This document shows, piece by piece, positions 23,074-33,395 of a DNA stretch of 64,000 nucleotides. The notes under the pieces were generated by a model, which made no database searches, had not been told where the DNA came from, and worked only from the letters and a program-made list of their open reading frames with translations. The stretch is from Alligator mississippiensis (Eukaryota; Chordata; Crocodylia; Alligatoridae): positions 40,345,892 through 40,409,891 of the forward strand of contig NC_081835.1 in the NCBI RefSeq assembly GCF_030867095.1, in the 5' to 3' direction. The translations under genes and the position numbers were made by a program. Position 1 is the first letter of the stretch. Each line of letters starts with the position of its first letter.

Positions 23074-23279
23074 CCTAAGAAGGCTTTTAAAATGATCACT
23101 TAGAGCCTCTAACAAGGTCCCTTTATAAAAGAGGCAGCAAAAGAAAAACATTCAGGTACAACAGAGCAATCTTTGGCTTTAATTTCTATATTTACCAAAT
23201 TAGTATCTGATTTTAACCATGCAAATATATTATTAAAAACCTGTTTTGTTCTACCCACAGTAGAATATAGGCATAGCTA

Positions 23280-24363
23280 CACCTAAACCATTCCCCGATC
23301 AGTGACTGTCCAACCTCTTCTTGAACACCTCCAGTGGTGGAAAGTCCACAACTTCCCTAGGCAGTCTCTTCCACTGCCTCATAATCCTAACAGTGATGTT
23401 TTTCCTAATATTCAATCTAAACCTACTTGGCTGCAGCTTCCAGCCATTGGTCCATATTTTACTCTCTGCAGCAATGAAAAAAAGTGTTCTCCCCCTTCTT
23501 TATGGGAGCCCATTAGATATTTGAAAACTGCCATCATGTTTCTAGGATTCAAACCCCAACTCATGGCACCTGCAGTCAAGAGGACCAGGCTGCAGAGCTA
23601 TTAGGAGACTAGCCATGCTGAGCCACTCCAGCTGAGCCTGGCACCTTCCACCAGGTACCTAACAGTAGAGCAGGTGACCTAGGAAGAACAATGGAATTCA
23701 CAAAGTCTGGATGGGAGGGCTACAAAACCCTTCCACTTCCTGTGGGGCTTCGTCCCTACAACAATACTCCTAATATTTCTGCTATGGACCCCTCCTTGCC
23801 AGACTCCAATAGTCCTGCTCCTGTCTTGGATCTCCTGTCTTGAACCCCTGCCTCGCTCTGCTCTCGCTTCTGCCTTGGACCCTCTTGCCCTGCCTCCAGC
23901 CTTGCTCTGACCTTGTTCCTGCCTGACAGTGTTTTTGGTGATTCTTCCCAAGGTTCAGCACCTTGCATTTTTCAGTACTGAACTTCATCCTGTTGGCTTT
24001 AGCTCAGTTTCTAATCTATCAAGATCATTCTGAATTATGCTCCTGTCTTCTAGCATGTTCACAATCTTCCCTAGTATCATTTCCTGTTCAATAATTTTCT
24101 CGAGAAGTTCTCTAGTCCAGCATCCAAATCACTAACCTGTTGAATAGCGTCAGGCCCAGGGGAGAAGCCTCTGGAACTCCACTCAAGACCTCCTGCTATT
24201 CTAACATAAATCCATTTGTAATTACCCTTTGCTTGCAATTACTGAACCAGCTGTCTGTACACCTTATACACATTTTATCGGGCATACATTTCTCGAACTT
24301 GTTTATAAGAAAGTCATATAGGACTTTGTCAAAAGGCTTACTGAAGTCCAAATACACTGTACC
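23280..24363 (-). mobile_element. Old CR1 LINE, 3' part, with an internal insertion
   Basis: The minus strand reads the CR1 tail at 23300-23520 (reverse of CCAACCTCTTCTTGAACACC). From 23940 it reads RT pieces FSTEKCKVLNLG and, at 24196-24396, VYLDFSKPFDKVLYDFLINK. Motif A is still readable. Between about 23560 and 23935 lies C-rich foreign DNA that looks like an LTR piece but has no clear ends. The same CR1 continues at 25047-25083, 25436-25545 and 26036-27420. Confidence 0.8.
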
Positions 24364-25046
24364 AGTGGTGGTCAACCTATCTGTCCCTGCAGGCATGGGA
24401 GCTGGTCTGCAGGCTGGATCCTGTGTACAAGGTCAGTCTACAGGTATGATCCAGCACACTAGCGAGCACAGTGTTTCTCTACCTTTTAAGTAGCAAGTAC
24501 CACCGGACTTCTTAAAAATTTAAGAAGTACCCCAACACTCAATTTTCCAGGGGATTTTATATTTACAGACTAATGCATGCTATATGTTGGAAGAAGGGCA
24601 GAGATATGACAGATGTCTGATCTGGTGTGGATAGGGCTGCCACCTTTTATACCGGGGTGCACAACTCAAGTATGTACCTGGGCTGGAAGTGATGTTGCCC
24701 AAAACTAGGAGGGCTGAACGCCAAATTATTACTGGGGGATTTTAATGCGTGGCACATCAAATTTTTTGCCATAGTTTTGAGAGGAAAAGAGGGCAAGAAA
24801 AAGAAGAAAAGAGGGAGAGAGAGAGAGAGAGAGAGAGAGTGTTGGGGTACCTGCATACCCCCTGCCTGTGTCTTGCGTACCCCCAGGGGTACGCGTACCA
24901 CAGGTTGACAAACTATGTGCCAGCATGATCTGGCATATGGGGCCATGCCATCCAGCCTGTGGGGCTCCCCACAGGTCTGGAAATGTGATGATGGAAGAGT
25001 GGTACCATTAACTGCAATTAATGTCTGTAGGATGAGCCCCACGGAA
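24364..25046. mobile_element. Insertion in CR1, probable decayed hAT
   Basis: CR1 text stops at CCAAATACACTGTAC and picks up at AACTATATCCACTGCATTCC near 25040. The insert begins CAGTGGTGGTCAACCT, an hAT-like end. I could not find a convincing matching right end. It carries a second hAT at 24469-24916. Confidence 0.5.
24469..24916. mobile_element. Non-autonomous hAT nested in another insertion
   Basis: Termini CAGTGTTTCTCTACCTTT and, reversed, CATAGTTTGTCAACCTGT. The flanking 8-mers AGCGAGCA and TGCCAGCA agree at 6 of 8. The interior holds a GA run at about 24811-24840. Confidence 0.6.
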
Positions 25047-25085
25047 CTATATCCACTGCATTCCTTTCATCCACCTAATTCGATA

Positions 25086-25433
25086 CAGTAAAAGCTGTGT
25101 TATCTGGCACTTTACCATCCAGAATGCTCTATTAATCGGCATCTGTCTCACCATGGCACTTCTTGTTTCGCTGCTGCGAGCCGAGTCCCACTTCTTTCTT
25201 GTGGACCACGGCCTGGGGCAAAGCAGCCTGCACGGAGCCCCTCTCTGTGTCACTGATGCCAGGGAGTAAAAGCCCTGGTGCACCGGATGCAGCAGTTGGA
25301 GCGGCAGCCCGAACAGGCAAAGACACCTCCAACCCACCAGGCTGGAGATGATTATAACTCTCAGAAAACCAGCGTATTTGATTAACTGGCACCCCCCATT
25401 CCCCATGGATGCCGGATAACAGAGCTTTTACTG
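25086..25433. mobile_element. Tigger/pogo-type (Tc1-mariner) MITE, 348 bp
   Basis: Ends CAGTAAAAGCTGTGTTATCT and, reversed, CAGTAAAAGCTCTGTTATCC, flanked on both sides by TA (25084-25085 and 25434-25435), the Tc1-mariner target duplication. The ends are of the Tigger kind. It interrupts the minus-strand CR1, which is readable on both sides. Confidence 0.85.
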
Positions 25434-25545
25434 TATATTGTTACAGAGATCAAGTTTGGCCTGTTTTGTTCTTAGTAAATCTGTGCTAGCTGCTTGTGAT
25501 CAAACTTTTATCCTCTAGATCCTTTCAAGTGGACAGCCTTATGAT

Positions 25546-26024
25546 TAGGGCTTGCTTTAAATTGCAGGCCCAGTTCACTAATATCATGGCCAGATTGTGG
25601 TGAGGGCCACCATTTTTGTGCCCAGATCATGATGCCCCCCCCTCGACCAACCGAGTGACTGAGGTTTAGGGCCAAGTTTAATTGCAACAGCAAAGACGTT
25701 GCTCCCAAGGCCTCTGATCACTACTGAAAAGCCCACAGCTCCATCCCCCATCCTTACCAGAAGAGGCAGGAACAGCAGTAGCAACAAGTTTTCCTGCCCA
25801 GAGGAGCAAACAGCCCCTCCCCTACTCATTCCCAAATTCTCTCCTCCCATTATCATGTTTGCAATCCCTTCCCCCCTCCCCTGGGATGCTAGGCTTTTGC
25901 TGCTGGCTGGGGAATGCTTTTCCAGCCTGCACCAGCTATCTTGTTGGTGGTGATTTTGTGATTAATTCAATTAATTTTGTGATTTTTATGAAAAATGCAA
26001 AATCACAATTTAAACCAGTCCCTA
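25546..26024. mobile_element. DNA transposon fragment, hAT-like, 479 bp
   Basis: Begins TAGGGCTTGCTTTAAATTG and ends, reversed, TAGGGACTGGTTTAAATTGT. Flanks CTTATGAT and CTTATATA share 5 of 8 bases. CR1 text is broken here and picks up just beyond it at about 26036. Confidence 0.6.
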
Positions 26025-26035
26025 CTTATATACAT

Positions 26036-27420
26036 TGCAATAACTTCCCAGGAACTGAGGGAAGGCTAACCAGTACAGAATTCCAAAAGTCCTCCTTTTT
26101 TAAAGAATAGCACTATGTGAGCTCTTTTCTAGTCCTCTGGTACCTTGCCTGTCTCCCATGACTTGGTAAATATTAATGTCAAGGGCCCAAAATCTCTTCG
26201 ACCAGTTGCTTTGGTGCCCTGGGACAAAGTTCACCAGGTCCTGACTTCAATTCATTCAAGCGCAGTAAAAGATCATTGACCATCTCTTTCACTAATCACA
26301 ACCCTCAACTTGTCCCCTTCCTTATCCAAATAATCCTTATTTGTTGTCTGGCTGGAGCTTATTTTTTCTGTGAACACTGAGTCAAAGTAGCTTTTCAGCA
26401 CCTCTGTCTCCTTTGCATCTTCTGTTAAGAGTTCACCCTGACTGCTTACCAGTGGATCCATAGCTTACTGGTGTTTCTTTTTGGGCCAACATTTCCAGAG
26501 CCTCTTCTTGTTCTCTTTAACTTCCTTTGCCAAGTAAAGTTAATTTTTTCCTCTGTGTGCCTGACTTCTTCCCTGCAAGTTCTTGCTATTTCCTGGTACG
26601 CTTCTTTGGTTACCAGCCCATCTTTCCATTGCTTGTATGCTTTCCTTTTCCTTTTGAGGTATCCTAGAAACTCTTTGTGCAGCCATATTGGTCACCTGAC
26701 ATTTTTCTTATTCTTCCATGATGCCAGAATAGCATCTTGTTGGAATTCCAATACAGTAACTTTTAGAAACATCCAGCTCTCCTGGATCCCTTTATCCTTC
26801 AAGGTCTTGAATTCTCTCATATCATGATCACTTTCTTTTAAGTTGCCCATCACCTTCACATTCTCCACTAATTCTTCCCTATAGATCAAGACAAAATCTG
26901 AGACAAGATCCCTTGTATCCTCAACTTTCTAGAATAGAAAGTTGTCTTCCACAAAAGTTAAGAACTTGCTTGACATTTTATGTTTGGTTGTATTATTCTT
27001 TCAGCAGGTATCCAGAAAATTGAAGCCCCTCATCAGTACAATCTCATAACTGTTGAATAATTTTGTCACCTTGAAAAAGTACCTCATCCACCTCTTCTTC
27101 CTGACTTCCTGGTCTATAAAACATCTCCACCATTATATCAGTACTGCACATTTCATTTCTTATCTTCAGCTGAATATACTCTGATTTACCCTCTGCCTCC
27201 TGAACCAGGATAGAAGTGTATTTTTCATGTAAGGCAATGCCACCACCTTTTCTCCTAACTGTGTCCTTCTGAAACAGAATATAGTTGTTCCACCAAGTCT
27301 CTGCGATGCCAATCAGTTCATAGTTCTTTTCCAGGCTATGACTTCCAGCTCATCTTATTTGTTTTCCCAGATTTTTCACATTCGTATATATACATTAGAA
27401 GTTTTTTGCATTTTGACCTA
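26036..27420 (-). mobile_element. Old CR1 LINE, 5' part of ORF2
   Basis: Minus-strand pieces include SQTTNKDYLDKEGDKLRVVI (26273-26461), SDHDMREF and QESWMFLKVTVLEFQQDA (26692-26889), and an endonuclease start with ETWW and KGGGIALHEK near 27220-27310. Order and orientation match one CR1 running from 27420 down to 23280. Confidence 0.75.
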
Positions 27421-27459
27421 CTCTTTTCCCTCTGGCATCCCTTAAAGCTGTCATGGGGC

Positions 27460-27610
27460 TCTCTGGCCTTATCCCAGAATTGACTGGCTTCTTCCATATA
27501 GACACAATTGATACTGCCAGGAATGACATCGAGCAAATCAACAACACAGAGCAAGTCAGAGGAAACTACAAAGCCCTCTCCCTTCTTTATTTCTTGTTCT
27601 GTTGCCACAC
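27460..27610 (+). mobile_element. CR1 ORF1 esterase fragment, plus orientation
   Basis: The plus strand reads FHIDTIDTARNDIEQI and then VRGNYKALS, matching the CR1 ORF1 SGNH-esterase segment (HVGTNDTARGD type). It is inverted relative to the surrounding CR1. A close copy in the opposite orientation lies at 28790-28860. Confidence 0.5.
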
Positions 27611-27689
27611 CATCCCCCATAGAACCTAGTTTAAAGCTTTCCTTACTAGGCTGGACCAGATGATGCCAAGATGATCTTATCTACTTCTG

Positions 27690-28595
27690 GTCAGACGGGT
27701 CCCAGATGGAACTGGCCAAGTTTGCCAACGACACCAAACTCGGGGGGGGGGGGGGGGGGGGGGGGGAAGAGAAAGCATCCACACCTGAGGATAGAAGGGC
27801 GATCCAGGCTGACCTTGACAGGCTCAGGAAATGGGCGGATGAGAACCTGATGGTGTTTAACACAGAAAAAAAGCAAGGTTCTCCACCTTGGGAAGAAAAA
27901 CCCGCAGCATGCTTGTAGGCTCAGCAGTGCTACGCTGGCTAGCACTACAGACGAGGAGGACTTGGGGGTCATGACTGACCACAAGATGAACATGAGCCTG
28001 CAGTGTGATGCTGCAGCTAATAAAGCAAGCAAAACACTGGCTTGCGTCCACAGATGCTTCTCAAGCAAATCCCAGGATGTCATTCTCCCATTGTACTCGG
28101 CCTTGGTGAGGCAGCAGCTGGAGTACTGCATCCAGTTTTGGGCCCCACAATTAAAAAAGGATGTGGAAAAGCTTGAGAGAGCCCAGAGAAGAGCCACACG
28201 CATGATCAGAGGTCAGGAAAACAGACCTTATGAGAGGCTGAGAGCCATGGGACTCTTCAGCCCGGAAAAGCGCAGGCTCAGGGGTGATCTGGTGGCCGCC
28301 TATAAGTTTATCAGGGGTGCTCACCAGGAACAAATGGTCACAAACTCCTCCATGACCGTTTCAGGCTGGACATAAGGAAGAATTTCTTTATAGTCCGAGC
28401 CCCCAACGTCTGGAATAGACTGCCGCCAGTGGTGGTTCAAGCACTTGCTTTCAACACCTTCAAGAGAAATTTGGATATTTATCTTGCTGGGATCCTATGA
28501 CCCCTGCTGACTTCCTGCCCCTGGGGCAGGCAGCTGGACTTGATGATCTTTCAATGTCCCTTCCAGCCCTAATGTCTAGGAAATCTATGAATCTT
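27690..28595 (+). mobile_element. CR1 LINE, 3' part, with a G25 run
   Basis: Starts near RT motif C, here KFANDTKLG with Asp changed to Asn, followed at once by 25 G (27742-27766). It then runs through EDRRAIQADLDRL, PLYSALVRQQLEYCIQFWAP and the tail GGACTTGATGATCTTTCAAT to ATGTCTAGGAAATCTATGAA. Same subfamily as 10765-13245. Confidence 0.9.
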
Positions 28596-28699
28596 TATGG
28601 CAGTCTTCCTCCTCAAAAAGCTGTACATTGGCAAACATTCCAAAACCTTCACGTCAACACGACTCAGGCATGCGTTTACTTCCATTACATGACCATCTC

Positions 28700-29060
28700 T
28701 GCCTGTTCTCTTGCCTTCCACTGCAAGGCTTGATGAGAACACCATTTGTGCTTCAAGCTCCTTAATCCTTTAGCCAAAAGCTTCAGTTTCCTCTGATTTG
28801 CTCAGTGTCATTTTTGGCAGTATCAACTGTGTCTATATGGATAAGCAGGAAAGGGTAGTTGCCCGAGGGATGGAAGAGCTCTGACAATCTTTGTAACATT
28901 CTGATTATGGGCTCCAGACAAGCAGCACACCTCCTGGGACACCAAACCTGGGAAATAAACTGGTACTCGTCTCCCACAGAATGGAGTCGCCAACCCCCAC
29001 CACACTCTCCTCTTCCTTCCTGGCACAGTAGTCTTACTGCTATTTGAAAGGATGCCTCTC
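28700..29060 (-). mobile_element. CR1 ORF1 esterase remnant
   Basis: Minus-strand frames read FPGLVSQEVCCLSGAHNQNV and YPFLLIHIDTVDTAKNDTEQ, the middle of the CR1 ORF1 esterase domain. It is in the same orientation as the CR1 at 23280-27420 and could be its ORF1 end. Confidence 0.6.
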
Positions 29061-29447
29061 ACCTGGCTGGGATGGTTGTGGGAATCCTGCCATCACCCCC
29101 TTCCATACCAATCTCAGCACAGAACGTCACAAAGTGACTACCTATGTCCTCCTGGGAATCATACATGCCTTTCCAAAACCAGTTCCCTATACCGCACAGA
29201 AAGAGAAATACTGCCCAAGTGAGCAGAGGGTGGAAGAGTATGCAAGTGCATGCACACACAGAGGAACTATATTCACCAGCAGACTGTACTCCTCTCCATA
29301 CCTAATTCCCAACAGCAACAGATCACCACAACCAGGAAAAGGAGGAAAAAACTTTATGGAGACACAACAGCTACAGTCAAATTTCATATAGCACACTGCA
29401 TACACACTCAGAACACAGGAAATGCAACTAATGTCAACCCCCTCTAA

Positions 29448-29783
29448 ATCTGGCTGCCTATAAATTCATCAGGGGATGGCAGCAAGGAATAGGAGATGCT
29501 CTATTTACTAGGGCACCCACTGGAATAACTAGGAACAATAGTCACACATTGACTGGGAACAGATTTAGGTTGGACATTAAAAATAACTTCACCACAGTAA
29601 GGGTTGCCAGAATCTGGAATGGGCTTCCAATGGAGCTCTCCCCTACCTCAGGGGTCTTCAAAAGGAGACTGGACAAGCACCTGGCTGTGGCTGTCTGACT
29701 CGAGTGCTCTCTCCTGTCCAGGGCAGAGGGTCGGACTCAATGGCCTACTGAGGTCCCCTCTGACCCTAACATCTATGAAATCC
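29448..29783 (+). mobile_element. CR1 LINE 3' end fragment
   Basis: Reads AAATTCATCAGGGGATGGCA, the RT tail (ATTTAGGTTGGACATTAAAA), the 3' UTR (GGACTCAATGGCCTACTGAG) and the tail ACATCTATGAAATC. Confidence 0.88.
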
Positions 29784-31990
29784 ATCTTCACAATCCTGTA
29801 TTGCTGGGATCAGAAAATAGGAAGGGTGTGCATTTTTCACACAGCAAAAAGGTGTGAGGGCAGTCCTTGCAGACACTTCTTGCTAAGCAAAAGTTTCAAA
29901 TGTCCCAGAAATGGTATTCTGGCTGCAGGTCAAGTCAGCAATCCTTACTGCTGCAGCAGCAAACATGCTTCTATGGTTCCTGTTGCAGTGGCAAGGATCT
30001 AGTGGCATGGGGTTGGGTACGCTGAATTGATAGGTGATGCTGGTGCTGGGTTAGCTTGCTGGCTTGGGGAATGTGCAGTCACAGAACTTCAGTAAAGACT
30101 GCTTTGTTGCAGTTGTGACCAGTTAGCAACTGTGATAGGAGAGACACTGGGAACCTGTTAGTCCCACAAAGTGTTTGCAGCAGTTCTGATGCAGTCCTGA
30201 GGCAAGGAAAGAGTCAATGACATTCTTAATTGCTTGCCAACCATGCAATGACATATGCTGGAACCTCAGTTGTAGAGTTTGTCAGCCTGCACCTCCCATT
30301 GAAAGGAATGCCTCCCCCCTACCCCTGCTAGGAGCCACCAAAGCAGGCTTGCCCTATCCAGGAGGAAGCTTTTCTTCCAGCAACAGAAGAGCATATATAG
30401 ACAGGTTAGTCTGACCTGACCTGAATAATTCCCATCTTTACCACAGACTCATATATATCAAAACACAGCAACATAGAACAAAGCATTCATTTAATTAGGG
30501 AAGACAATATGGGGAATCCCTGGTGCAAGTCACTATATTAGCATTGCAAGTTTAACACAAGGTACACAACTTGCTCCACGTGGAGCTCCTGCATCAGTAA
30601 ACATGGAAATCCCGAGGCCACTGACTGAGTCTGCAATCCAGAGTCAACTGGCAGAGGACGAGAAGATGGAGCAAAGAGATCTGGCAGACCTACTGGCATC
30701 ATCAGAAGGGAGAGTTGTTGCTGCTGAGTGGAGGGTCAAGATGGAATTCCACCAAGACCAACACACTGACCTGTTGAGGCGAGACATCTCCCAAACAGTT
30801 GTACACCATCCCAGACCAGGACAAATGCTGAGGCCACTGGGGAAGGCAGTGGGCATGGTAAGTCAGACTATAGAGATGCTGATGGACAGCCTCCAGGTAA
30901 AAACACACACTCTTATAGCCACATGTGGAAGGTCATCATTGTTGGAATCCCTTGATTTGAGGATCATCTCTACCACAGCTCATTGATGGGCCTTGAAGTG
31001 ACTTAGAGTACAAACCCAGAGCCACAGATCTGTCTACAGAAGTCACAGGTCTTTCCACAGGTGAGAGTAGGCTTCAGGGAGTTCTCTCCTTTTCCTTCCT
31101 CCAGTCTCTCTTCTCTGCTTCAAGGACAAGACACTTTACCTCAAAATGGGTAAAGTTACCAGTTCATTAAAGATGCGGCACCATTACAGTTGGTTGGCAG
31201 CTAGCTCCTCCCAACTCTTGATGTTGGCATCCATTTTCTTGAGGTATGCCTTCAATGTGTCCTTGCAGTGTTACCTCTGGCCACTGTGAAATCTCAAGCT
31301 GTTACTAAAATGGGAGTTAGGCACTTATTTGGGGAATTGAGTCATGCACCTGCACACAATATCCATCCAGAAAATTTGGTGTTTGAGGATCACTGACTCA
31401 ATGCTGGTAATATTGGCTTCAGCAAGGATGCTGGTGTGTTTGGCAATCTTCCCATTTGATGTGGAAACTCAGCAGGTAGAGAGAGAGAGCATTATGCGAA
31501 TTCTCCATGCTGCTTCCCCCTTCTCCTCCCCACAACATCTTCAGCTGTACCCTCTCCGTCAGTCTAAGACCAACAGTACCACAGTATACTGTGTCAGCAA
31601 GGGCCATGGCCAGGAGTGCCCACCCCCTCTCACCCTGCACCAGTGCCTCACTAGGGACAGGCTTATGCTGTCCAACCCCCACTCCCTATCATGCACCATG
31701 GAGACAGTTACCCTCCCCAAATTTCAATATCAAGTGTCTGGGCTGCAGTTTCAACAGCAGCCCCATAAGACCCAACCAGGACCATGGCTACCAGTAGGAG
31801 CCCCACAGAAGTACACCCCATTCAAAGGACACCCTCAACAGCACCAACAAACCCCTACCCAGAAGAAGACTTCCATTCCTCAGGTTTTGGGCCATATGCC
31901 TCATCATCATAAAGCCAATAACCAGGGAACCAGTGACCAGGAGCTGCAAACAAGGTAAGCAGTTTGCAAGCAGTTCTCAGGCCAGTTCCT
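29784..31990. other. No gene recognised; two unexplained open frames
   Basis: Contains an open frame of 127 codons at 30603-30986 (acidic, Gln/Glu-rich start MEIPRPLTESAIQSQ) and one of 204 codons at 31344-31958 (Gln- and His-rich, ending in repeated QQ and HHH). Neither shows a domain I know, and neither has splice sites fitting a cellular exon. They may be remnants of a retroelement gag-like or 5' LINE region just upstream of the CR1 at 32000, but this is a guess. Confidence 0.35.
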
Positions 31991-32000
31991 AGGCTGGTTC

Positions 32001-33236
32001 GTGGGCCCTCCCCACCTTTTTGGAGGGGCAAGTCTTTCAGCCTGGCATATGGAAGCAGAAAAAAAGGGAACCCTTTGGGGCCAACAAGAAATAAACAGGC
32101 CAGTTCCAGGCCAGTTCACTAGGGAATGTCTGCTTGGAAAAAGAGCCGTAACAAAGAGAAGGCAGATTAAGAGACCCTGGGAAATGCCTGGAGGACATCG
32201 CAATGCCAGAGCCACTGCCTCTGCTTGCACCTATGAGGTTTCTGTCCAGGCAGGACCGCTCACCATCAAGGCTTCCACCCAGGTCCAGGTTTGGTGCTGT
32301 GGGGACTGTGGCTTGCAGGTTCCTTCCAGTGATGGCCAGGTCAGGGAGAGCCTGTGGTGTGAGTGGTGCCTCCTGGTGGTCTCTCTCAGGGAACAAGCAA
32401 GAGAACTACATGAGGAGGTGGCAAGGCTCCAAATCATCCTCTGCCATGAAGTGTTCATCAATTCAGTGGTGGAAGAGACCTCTGGGACTGTGGAGGAAGA
32501 AATGCCAAACACAGTTCTAAAGAAGAGAGAGGACATGGATACCTAAGAGGGTGGAAGCTGGAGGCCTGTGACTTCTGGCAGCAAGCAGAGATCTTCATCT
32601 CCATCTGCAGTTCAACTGGAGAACAGATATGCAGCCCTGGCAGCAGAGAGGGAGGAGCATGTTCCATTGATGGAGGAAGACAGGCCAGGCCCCACCAAGG
32701 TGGGAAGGATCAAGACTACTGCCACCAAGAGGAAGTGATGGGTGGTGGTGGTTGGAGACACCCTTTTGTGGGGGGGGACAGAGGGAGCCATCTGCCAACC
32801 TGACCTGTGGTCTCAGGAGCTCTGCTGCTTGCCTGGAGCCTGGATCTGACATGTCATGGAGGGACTACCAAGGCTCATCATCTGGCCCTCTGACTACTAC
32901 CCCATGCTGCTCATCCATGTGGGTACCAATGATACTGTCAGGGGAGACCCTGAGCTTATCAAGAGTGACTACAGGGCTCTGGGTCCAAGGATGAGGGGGT
33001 CTGGGGCTCAGGCTGTGTTCTTGTTGATCCTTTCAGTCAAGGGAAAGGGCCTGGGCAGGAGCAGGTGCATCCTGCAGATCAACACCTGGCTGTGCAGGTG
33101 GTGTAATCAGCAGAGAGTTGGCTTCTTCAACCATGGGATGTTCTTCCAAGAAGAAGGATTGCTGGAAAGAGATGGCATTCACCTGATGAAGAGAAGGAAG
33201 AGTGTCTTTGCAGACAGCCTCACTAACCTAGTTTAA
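32001..33236 (+). pseudogene. CR1 ORF1: zinc-finger-like, coiled-coil and SGNH esterase domains
   Basis: Residues from 32001 include two Cys-x2-Cys pairs (CCGDC and CEWC) around 32290-32370, then REQARELHEEVARLQ (coiled coil). After a stop at 32546 the esterase part reads VVVGDTLLWG near 32745, LLIHVGTNDTVRGD near 32910 and LERDGIHLMKRRK near 33170. In CR1 families this domain is an SGNH hydrolase thought to act on membranes or lipids. The nucleophile motif GDS is GDT here. A stop lies between this point and 32856. Confidence 0.75.
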
Positions 33237-33395
33237 ACTAGGATCGCTGAGGGGATAGAGACCAAAGCCTTGAGCTAGGTGGGGAATCAGGAGACCTGGA
33301 AGAAGAGCGAGTAGGAGGGGGCAACAGGGGAGGTACTCTCATACTTCCTGAGAAATCAGGGTAATCAACTAGTTACCTCAGGTGCCTGTACACAA

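Noticed and set aside
30603-31958. Open frames of 127 and 204 codons as possible new genes
   Set aside because: No domain, no splice context and low-complexity composition. The neighbourhood is LINE-derived, so they are recorded only as unexplained frames.
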